A stretch of DNA of 34,883 nucleotides. Source: Sphingopyxis granuli NBRC 100800 (GTDB lineage Bacteria > Pseudomonadota > Alphaproteobacteria > Sphingomonadales > Sphingomonadaceae). How positions within the stretch are numbered: position 1 is the stretch's first letter; each line of letters starts with the position of its first letter. This document shows, one piece after another, positions 22,776 to 30,114 of this stretch. The stretch is from the NCBI RefSeq assembly GCF_001591045.1, contig NZ_BCUA01000039.1:1-34883 (forward strand). The letters are read 5' to 3'. Below the pieces are notes generated by a model. The model worked only from the letters and a program-made list of their open reading frames with translations, was not told where the DNA came from and did no database searches. A program made the translations under genes and the position numbers.

Positions 22776-23785
22776 GCCTCTTCCTCCAGATCGCGCCCGA
22801 CGAGATGCAGCGCGCGCGCCCGGCGCTGCGTCAGTTCGCACCAGCGCAGCAGCCCTTCTTCGCTGCCGTGGGTGATCCAGCTTTCGCGCGGTTCCACCTC
22901 GGCGATCGTCGCGGTGAGTTCGTCCCAGTCGGCATGGTCGGAGATGACGAGCGGCAGTTCGACCATGCGCGCCCGCGCGCGCTGGCGCACCCGCATCCAG
23001 CCCGAGGCCATGGCGGTGACCGGATCGGGCAGCCGCCGCGACCAGCGGTCGTGCAGGGCGGAAGGCGGCGCGAGCACGACCTGCCCCGCCATCTCGGCCT
23101 TTGCGGTCTCGCCGACCAGCCGCAGGTCGCCGAGCGCCACGCCATGGTCGGCGTAGAGCGCGCACATGCGTTCGAGCGCGCCGTGGATGAAGATCGGCGC
23201 ATCCCATCCCGCGCGGCGCAGTTCGGCGATCACCCGCTGCGCCTTGCCCAGCGCATAGGCGCCGACGAGGACGCAGCGGTCGGGCTCGGCGCGCACCGCG
23301 GCGAGCAGCTTCGCAATCTCTCCGTCGGTCGGCGGATGGCGGAACACCGGGAGGCCGAAGGTCGCCTCGGTGATGAAGATGTCGCAGGGGACGATTTCGA
23401 ACGGCGCGCAGGTCGGGTCGGCGCGGCGCTTGTAATCGCCGGTGACGACGATCCGCTCGCCGCGATATTCCATCGCGATCTGCGCGCTGCCGAGGACGTG
23501 TCCGGCGGGGTGGAAGGAAAAGCGCACGCCGCCGCGTTCGAACCCGTCGCCGTAGGCGAAGGCGGCATTGCGGCTCGCCGCGGTATCGACGCCATAGCGC
23601 AGCGCCATGATCGCCAGCGTCTCCGGCGTCGCGAAGACCGCGTGATGACCGCTGCGCGCATGGTCGGCATGGCCGTGCGTCACCGCCGCGCGCTCGACCG
23701 GGCGCGACGGGTCGATCCACAGATCGGCCGGCCGCACGTAGAGGCCATGCGGATGCGGTTCGAGCCAAGCCGCCGTACGCGCCAT
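22772..23785 (-). CDS. Ligase-associated DNA exonuclease (MBL fold)
   Basis: Predicted metallo-beta-lactamase fold nuclease of 337 residues, of the family regularly found next to ATP-dependent ligases (mRNA 3'-end-processing-factor-like). The metal-binding HGHADH motif is at residues 37-42, GHVLGSAQI near 93-101, TGDYKRR near 112-118, and ISDHADW with a late THGSEEGLLRW supply further ligands. By family knowledge it may trim DNA ends for repair. The ATG at 23785 is chosen since conserved sequence begins with WLEPHPHGLYV. It starts 13 bases after udgX ends and overlaps the ligase GTG by four bases. Confidence 0.91.
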   Translation of the reverse strand: MARTAAWLEPHPHGLYVRPADLWIDPSRPVERAAVTHGHADHARSGHHAVFATPETLAIMALRYGVDTAASRNAAFAYGDGFERGGVRFSFHPAGHVLGSAQIAMEYRGERIVVTGDYKRRADPTCAPFEIVPCDIFITEATFGLPVFRHPPTDGEIAKLLAAVRAEPDRCVLVGAYALGKAQRVIAELRRAGWDAPIFIHGALERMCALYADHGVALGDLRLVGETAKAEMAGQVVLAPPSALHDRWSRRLPDPVTAMASGWMRVRQRARARMVELPLVISDHADWDELTATIAEVEPRESWITHGSEEGLLRWCELTQRRARALHLVGRDLEEEA

Positions 23786-23798
23786 CAGACAGCCCCCG

Positions 23799-24425
23799 TC
23801 ACGCCAGCAGCGTCCGCGCCCGGACGAGGTCGGCGACGAAGGCGGCGCGCTCCTGCGCCGCCCGCTCGCGATCGGGCATGCGAAGCAGGAAGGACGGATG
23901 GACCGTCGCCACCAGCCTTGCGCCTCCCTCCAGTTCCACCGCGTGCCCACGCATCGACCGGATGCTCGCGCTCTTTCCCGTCACTCCGCGCAGCGCCGTG
24001 GCGCCCAGCGTGACGATGAGATCGGGCTGCACCAATGCGCGCTCCCTGTCGAGCCACCAGCGGCAGATGTCGACCTCTCCGGTGGTCGGGGTCTGGTGCA
24101 GCCGCCGCTTGCCGCGCGGCGTGAACTTGAAATGCTTGACCGCATTGGTGAGGAAAAGCCGCCGGCGGTCGAGCCCGGCCTCGTCCAGCGCGGCGTCGAG
24201 AAGCCGGCCCGCCGGGCCGACGAACGGCCGGCCCTGCCGGTCCTCCTGATCGCCCGGCTGTTCGCCGATCAGCATGATGCGCGCGCTCTTCGGTCCCTCG
24301 CCCGCCACGCCCTGCGTCGCGTGGCGATAGAGCGGGCAGCGCGTGCAGCGATCGACCGCCGCCGCCAGCGCGGACAGCGTTGCGGGAGCGTCGGAGGCAT
24401 CGGCGGATGGCTGATCTTCGGGCAC
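23799..24425 (-). CDS. udgX: UdgX-type uracil-DNA glycosylase
   Basis: Iron-sulfur uracil-DNA glycosylase of the UdgX branch, which forms a covalent bond with the uracil site through a histidine. The GTG start gives 208 residues, close to the mycobacterial UdgX (209). The cluster cysteines include 27 and 30 (CTRC) and probably 121. Motif A is GEQPGDQEDRQGRPFVGPAG (54-73). The UdgX-specific insertion KRRLH is at 106-110, where His110 corresponds to the reactive histidine of known UdgX. Motif B is HPSFL (176-180). The upstream frame is open but low in coding character, so the start is moderately sure. Operon with exonuclease and ligase. Confidence 0.9.
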   Translation of the reverse strand: MPEDQPSADASDAPATLSALAAAVDRCTRCPLYRHATQGVAGEGPKSARIMLIGEQPGDQEDRQGRPFVGPAGRLLDAALDEAGLDRRRLFLTNAVKHFKFTPRGKRRLHQTPTTGEVDICRWWLDRERALVQPDLIVTLGATALRGVTGKSASIRSMRGHAVELEGGARLVATVHPSFLLRMPDRERAAQERAAFVADLVRARTLLA

Positions 24426-24504
24426 GCGGGTCGGTTCCGTCTCCGTTCGGGTCGTTCCCGAAACGGCCGCCGCCCGCTTCCGTTCCTGTTCTGCTCGAAT
24501 CCGG

Positions 24505-24523
24505 CTCGCCCTTCCAGGGCGAG
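24505..24523 (-). terminator. Hairpin between enoyl-CoA hydratase gene and udgX
   Basis: CTCGCCCT (24505-24512) and AGGGCGAG (24516-24523) form a perfect eight-base stem with a three-base loop, about 37 bases past the hydratase stop. No U-run follows on the minus strand. It may separate the two units. Confidence 0.4.
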
Positions 24524-24559
24524 GGCGCCCGGGTCGCCGTCTTTCCTTCCGAAGGCCCC

Positions 24560-25363
24560 CTATCGCTCGCGATATTCGGGCGGGCGCTTGTCGAGGAAAG
24601 CGGTGAGCGCTTCCTTGTAATCCTCGGTCGCCGACAGGATCACCTGCTGCCGGTCCTCGATCGCCATCGCCGCTTCCAGGCTCGGCGCGTCGATGTTGAG
24701 GTTCAGCGCCTGCTTGGACAGGCGCAGGCCCCATGGGCTGGTCGCGAGCATCTCTTCGGCGAGCGCGAGCCCGCGGTCGAGCAGCTTGTCCTCGTCGACG
24801 ATCTCGCTGATCAGCCCCGCCGCGAGCGCCCGCTCCGCGCCGACGAAGCGCCCGGTCAGGATCATCTCCGACGCGAGGCTCGCCCCGACGAGGCGCGGCA
24901 GGAAATAGCTCGACGCCATGTCGCAACCGCCGAGCCCGATGCGGATATAGGCGGCGTTGCAACGAAAGCTGGGCGCGCCGTAGCGCACGTCCGACGCGAG
25001 CAGCAGCGACAGCCCCCCACCCGCCGCGGCGCCGTGGCCGAGCGCGATGATCGGCTGCGGACAGGCGCGCATCCTGCGATAGATATTGCCGATATCGGTC
25101 TGGGTCCGCAGCGTGCGCAACACCGGCGTTTCGTCGCCGGCCCGGTCCTCCTGGATGTCGAGCCCGGCGCAGAAACCGCGACCGGCGCCGCGCAGCAGCA
25201 CGACGCGCACATCCTTGCGTTCGGCGAGCCCGCCGAAATAGGCGTTCAGCGCCTCGACCAGCCCTTCGTTCAGCGCATTCAGCCGCTCGGGCCGGTTGAG
25301 CGTCGCGATCTCGACCGCGCCGCGCCGCTCGACGATCAGCTCGCCCTTCGCTTCGTCCGTCAC
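24560..25363 (-). CDS. Enoyl-CoA hydratase/isomerase family protein
   Basis: Crotonase-fold enzyme of 267 residues, likely hydrating an enoyl-CoA in fatty acid or aromatic breakdown. It has IATLNRPERLNALN near 15-28, FCAGLDIQED near 62-71 (first oxyanion strand), GHGAAAGGGLSLLLASD near 105-121 and the C-terminal KEALTAFLDKRPPEYRER that is typical of the family. The GTG at 25363 overlaps the stop of the SDR gene by four bases (GTGA), so the two are translated together. Paired with an SDR, it suggests a beta-oxidation-like path, but the exact acyl-CoA is not evident. Confidence 0.9.
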   Translation of the reverse strand: MTDEAKGELIVERRGAVEIATLNRPERLNALNEGLVEALNAYFGGLAERKDVRVVLLRGAGRGFCAGLDIQEDRAGDETPVLRTLRTQTDIGNIYRRMRACPQPIIALGHGAAAGGGLSLLLASDVRYGAPSFRCNAAYIRIGLGGCDMASSYFLPRLVGASLASEMILTGRFVGAERALAAGLISEIVDEDKLLDRGLALAEEMLATSPWGLRLSKQALNLNIDAPSLEAAMAIEDRQQVILSATEDYKEALTAFLDKRPPEYRER

Positions 25364-26136
25364 AAGGTCTGCCCGTCGTCGACGGTGATGACGCTGCCGG
25401 TCACCCCCGCCGACGCGTCGGAGGCGAGGAAGAGCAGCGGCGCATGGAGGTCGCTGGCCGGGCGCAGCCGCTGGCGCGGGAAGCTGGCGACGAACTTGCG
25501 GCCCGCCTCGCTGCTGAACAGTTCGGCGGTCATCTCGGATTCGAAATAGCCGGGCTGGATGACGTTCACGTTGATCCCGCGCCGCGCCCATTCGCGTGCG
25601 AAGGCCTTGCCCATGTGGCGCGCCGCCGCCTTGGTCGCGCCATAGACAGAGGTCGCCGGGAACACCTTGTCGGCGGTGATCGAACCGATGATGACGACGC
25701 GGCCGTGCTGCCGCTCGCGGCTGCCCGCGGCTTCGAGCCGCCGCGCGCCCTCGGTCACGGTCAGGAAGACGCCGCGGACATTGGCGGCAAGCAGGCCGTC
25801 GACCTCTTCGACCGCCAGCCCCAGCGCCACCTTCTCGGTCGCCACGCCGGCGTTGGCGATGATCGTGTCGACGGTACCGAACGCCGCCTCCGCGGCATCA
25901 TAGGCGGCCTTCGTCGATGCCTCGTCGGTCACGTCGAGCGACACCGCGACCGCCTGCCCCCCCGCCGCCTCGATCGCGGCGACCTGTTCGGCGAGCCGGT
26001 CGGCGCGCCGCGCGGCCAGCACGACTTTCGCGCCCGCCGCGGCCAGCGCCCGCGCGAACCCGGCACCGAGCCCCGACGACGCCCCCGTCACCAGCGCGAC
26101 GCGCCCCGAAAGATCGAATTGCGGTTCCTTGCTCAT
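25360..26136 (-). CDS. Short-chain dehydrogenase/reductase
   Basis: NAD(P)-dependent SDR of 258 residues. It carries the cofactor loop TGASSGLG (17-24), the NAG motif (95-97), and the catalytic Ser152, Tyr165 and Lys169 (YGATK). The C-terminal VDDGQTL matches classical SDRs. Preference between NAD and NADP is uncertain; AARRADRLAE after strand 2 has basic residues that favour NADP. It is the first gene of a two-gene unit with the enoyl-CoA hydratase, so acting on a hydroxyacyl-CoA is a fair guess. The upstream spacer of 286 bases holds the candidate LexA box at 26301-26315. Confidence 0.91.
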   Translation of the reverse strand: MSKEPQFDLSGRVALVTGASSGLGAGFARALAAAGAKVVLAARRADRLAEQVAAIEAAGGQAVAVSLDVTDEASTKAAYDAAEAAFGTVDTIIANAGVATEKVALGLAVEEVDGLLAANVRGVFLTVTEGARRLEAAGSRERQHGRVVIIGSITADKVFPATSVYGATKAAARHMGKAFAREWARRGINVNVIQPGYFESEMTAELFSSEAGRKFVASFPRQRLRPASDLHAPLLFLASDASAGVTGSVITVDDGQTL

Positions 26137-26284
26137 AGATGTCTCCCGTTCCGATGCAGCGACCGATAGACAAGTTACCGTTTACGTCAACCGAGGGGAG
26201 CGTGGCGCGGCGGTGGGCGCCTCCCTTCCAAGCAAAGTCACGCGACGCATTTCAAACTGTGTCGCCATTGCGTGCATGCGCCGC

Positions 26285-26315
26285 TTGACAGCCGCCATTT
26301 GTTCTCTTAATGTTC
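26285..26315 (+). promoter_or_regulatory. Candidate LexA (SOS) box over a plus-strand promoter
   Basis: GTTC (26301-26304), seven bases TCTTAAT, GTTC (26312-26315) fits the alphaproteobacterial LexA site GTTC-N7-GTTC. On the plus strand a TTGACA (26285-26290) lies 17 bases before TAATGT (26308-26313), so the site would cover the -10 region. No evident plus-strand gene follows; the mreB-like gene converges. On the minus strand a tiny frame of 38 codons begins at 26298. The rest of 26137-26422 shows nothing else I can name. Confidence 0.45.
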
Positions 26316-26422
26316 TTCTTGTGCACAACCAACCTATTCCCCCGTCGCAGCCGCCAACGGTGGCGGGCGGGGGATGAGGGTTCGGCGGCCGAAAGGCTAT
26401 TCCCATCGGCCCTGCGCGGCCG

Positions 26423-27669
<1,247 letters not shown>

Positions 27670-28596
27670 TCACGCCGTCCCGGTGGTATAGCCGTAGCGA
27701 GCCCCCATTCCGCTCGTGCGGATGAATTCCAGCCCCGTCTCGACCTGCGCCGGCGACAGACCGCGAAGCGGCCGGCGCAATTCGCCGACCGGCAACCCGC
27801 AGGCGCGCATCAGCGACTTGATGGCAACCGGGTTGATCGCCGAATAATGAAAATGCAGCAGCGGCAGCAGCTCCAGATAGCGCTCGCGAAAGGCGGCGGC
27901 ATCGGCGGCGCCCGTCCAGGGTTTCGAAATCGCCGCCATTTCGGCCGGGGCCAGATTGCCGCTCATGTTCGCGGTCCCGTGCCCGCCCAACGCCATCGTC
28001 GGCACGACCAGCCCGAGATTGGGGGAATCGCAGCACATCACCGAAACGTCGGGTGCGGCCGCCAATATCTGCGCCACCTGCCCGACGCGCCCCGTCGATT
28101 CCTTGTGCACGACGATATTGGGATGGCGGAAAAGCCGCAGCAGCTGGTCCCAATGAAGGTCGGTCTTCACGCGCGGCGGGTTGTTGTAGATGCCGAGCGG
28201 CAAGTCCGCCGCATCGGCGACATCAAGATAGAATTGCTCGATATCGGTCTCCGGCGCGCAGATATAGGGAGGCGCGGCGATGATCGCGCCGTCGGCGCCA
28301 TTGGCGGCGGCAAAGCGCACATTGTCGATCACCTGCGCCGTCGAGGCCCCGGTGCAGCCGTAGTAGAAGAGCATTCCCGGCGGCCGCATCTTCGCGGTCT
28401 CGACGATCACCCGCTGCTTCTCCTCGGGCGACAGCAGCGATGGTTCGCCGGTCGATCCCAGGAACAGCATCGCCGCAGTGCCGTGACGATGCTGATGGTC
28501 GATCAGCGTCCGCCAGGCGCCGAAATCGATCTCTCCGCGGCTGTCGAACGGTGTGACGGTGGCGACGAACGATCCCTCGATCCGGCTTTTGGACAT
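27670..28596 (-). CDS. Dihydrodipicolinate synthase/N-acetylneuraminate lyase family protein
   Basis: TIM-barrel lyase or aldolase of the DapA/NanA superfamily, 308 residues. It has GSTGEPSLLSPEEK (47-60, phosphate or carboxylate loop), Tyr137 in GIYNNPPR and the Schiff-base Lys165 in VVHKEST, at positions matching Tyr133 and Lys161 of E. coli DapA. Arg142 after the NPP may bind a carboxylate. It is probably not the housekeeping DapA, since it lies beside peptide/amide hydrolase genes; substrates of such paralogues include sugar acids and hydroxyproline derivatives. It diverges from the exported amidohydrolase gene, sharing a 139-base spacer. Specificity unknown. Confidence 0.9.
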   Translation of the reverse strand: MSKSRIEGSFVATVTPFDSRGEIDFGAWRTLIDHQHRHGTAAMLFLGSTGEPSLLSPEEKQRVIVETAKMRPPGMLFYYGCTGASTAQVIDNVRFAAANGADGAIIAAPPYICAPETDIEQFYLDVADAADLPLGIYNNPPRVKTDLHWDQLLRLFRHPNIVVHKESTGRVGQVAQILAAAPDVSVMCCDSPNLGLVVPTMALGGHGTANMSGNLAPAEMAAISKPWTGAADAAAFRERYLELLPLLHFHYSAINPVAIKSLMRACGLPVGELRRPLRGLSPAQVETGLEFIRTSGMGARYGYTTGTA

Positions 28597-28644
28597 GCTG
28601 CTCCCCTGTTGCTGCCGCGCATGAACAGATGGATGGCGACGCGA

Positions 28645-28696
28645 AATCCGCTATCGCGCTGGCGGATTCGGCGCACTCGTCGCTCCTATGCGATAG
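28645..28696. promoter_or_regulatory. Inverted repeats in divergent spacer
   Basis: AATCCGC (28645-28651) and GCGGATT (28662-28668) form a seven-base inverted repeat, and CTATCGC (28651-28657) pairs with GCGATAG (28690-28696). They sit in the 139-base spacer between the divergent lyase and amidohydrolase genes and could be operator sites. No promoter hexamers are clear. The role is inference. Confidence 0.35.
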
Positions 28697-28735
28697 GGCG
28701 TTCGCGTCTTTGCCGAAGGGGTCGGGGGACATGCC

Positions 28736-30070
28736 ATGCTGAAAGCCATTCAACGCATCGCGCGCGCGGGGCTGGCGGGCGCCCTTCTGCTCTGCGCCGG
28801 CGCGACCGGATCGGCGCAGGACGGCGAAAAAACGGTCGTGCTTCGCGCCGCGCACCTGTTCGACGCGACGAGCGAGCGACTGCGCAGCGATGCCGTCGTC
28901 GTCGTGCGGGCCGGCCGGATCGTCGCGGTGGGCGGCGATGCGGCGATTCCCGAAGGCGCCGAGGTCATCGACCTGGGCGACGCGACGCTGCTGCCGGGCT
29001 TTATCGACGTCCACTCGCACCTGACGCTCGAACCCGACGAGAATTATTATCGCAAGACGCTCAACGAGCTGATGCGCAACCCGACCGAAATGGCCTTTTA
29101 TGCCGCCGCCAACGCGCGCCGGACGCTCGAGGCCGGTTTCACGGCGGTGCGCCATGTCGGCGGCCGCGAGTTCATCGACGTCGGGCTGCGCAACGCGATC
29201 GCGGCGGACCTGACGCCGGGGCCCCGCATCCTGGCCGCCGGCAATGCGATCACCGCGACCGGCGGCAGCTGCGACCGGCCACCCTTTCCGGCGCAGCGCG
29301 TCGCGCCGCTGACCCCGCGCGAGGGCGTTTGCACCGGCGCCGACCAGTGCCGCGAGGCGGTGCGCGACCAGATCAAGTGGGGTGCCGACGCGATCAAGGT
29401 CTGCGCCTCCGGCGGCGTGCTGTCCTACGACCCCGTCGACGTGCCGCAACTGACGCGCGAGGAGCTGGAGGCGGTGATCGGCGAGGCCCATAAATGGGGA
29501 CGCAAGGTCGCCGCGCACTCGCACGGCGACGCGGCCTCGCGGCTGGCGGTCGAGGCGGGCATCGATTCGATCGAGCATGGCAGTTTCCTGTCCGAGGACA
29601 CGCTGAAACTGATGCGCGCGAAAGGCGTGTATCTGGTCCCGACCTTCATGGCGCTCGACTGGGTCGAGAGCCACGCCGACGGCTATCCCCCCAACATCGC
29701 CGAAAAGGCGCATGTCGCCGCCGCCGCGCACGCGGACATGTTCCGCGCCGCGCTGCGCATCGGAGTCCCAATCGCGCTCGGGACCGACGCGACGGTCCGT
29801 CCCGACGGCCACGGCCGCAATGCGATGGAGTTCGCGCTGATGGTCGAGGCGGGAATGCGCCCCGGCGCGGCGCTGCTCGCGGGTACCAGCAATGCGGCGC
29901 GGCTGATCGGCCTCGAAGCCGAGATGGGCACGCTGACGCCCGGCAAATGGGCCGACATCGTCGCCGTCCCCGGCAACCCGCTCACCGACATCCGCGCGAC
30001 CGAACGGCCGCTGTTCGTCATGCAGCGCGGTCGCGTGGTGCGACGCGACGGCATCTCGCTGCTCCGCTGA
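28736..30070 (+). CDS. Exported amidohydrolase, Xaa-Pro dipeptidase/imidazolonepropionase-like
   Basis: Predicted periplasmic metal hydrolase of 444 residues. A signal peptide covers about 1-27 (GALLLCAGATGSA). Metal ligands of the amidohydrolase barrel are present: His93 and His95 (DVHSH), carboxylated Lys221 (IKVCASGG), His261 or His263 (AAHSHGD), His281 (EHGSF), and Asp351 (GTDATV). The pattern resembles members that cut dipeptides with C-terminal proline or arginine (Sgx9260-like). ATG at 28736 follows GGGGGAC. The M16 peptidase gene begins 44 bases after its stop, suggesting joint extracytoplasmic peptide breakdown. Confidence 0.91.
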   Translation: MLKAIQRIARAGLAGALLLCAGATGSAQDGEKTVVLRAAHLFDATSERLRSDAVVVVRAGRIVAVGGDAAIPEGAEVIDLGDATLLPGFIDVHSHLTLEPDENYYRKTLNELMRNPTEMAFYAAANARRTLEAGFTAVRHVGGREFIDVGLRNAIAADLTPGPRILAAGNAITATGGSCDRPPFPAQRVAPLTPREGVCTGADQCREAVRDQIKWGADAIKVCASGGVLSYDPVDVPQLTREELEAVIGEAHKWGRKVAAHSHGDAASRLAVEAGIDSIEHGSFLSEDTLKLMRAKGVYLVPTFMALDWVESHADGYPPNIAEKAHVAAAAHADMFRAALRIGVPIALGTDATVRPDGHGRNAMEFALMVEAGMRPGAALLAGTSNAARLIGLEAEMGTLTPGKWADIVAVPGNPLTDIRATERPLFVMQRGRVVRRDGISLLR

Positions 30071-30114
30071 CCCCCTCTTTGCCCGAAGCCCTTGCACTAT
30101 TCAGGGAGATTCCG

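Noticed and set aside
26182..26406. 74-codon minus-strand frame in the spacer between the SDR and mreB-like genes
   Set aside because: No domain, no good ribosome site at its first start and a proline-rich start; the inner 38-codon frame from 26298 is mentioned only as a possibility under the LexA-box finding.
28223..30097. 624-codon open frame antisense to the exported amidohydrolase
   Set aside because: Product is compositionally biased and overlaps two clear genes; it arises from GC-rich codon use.
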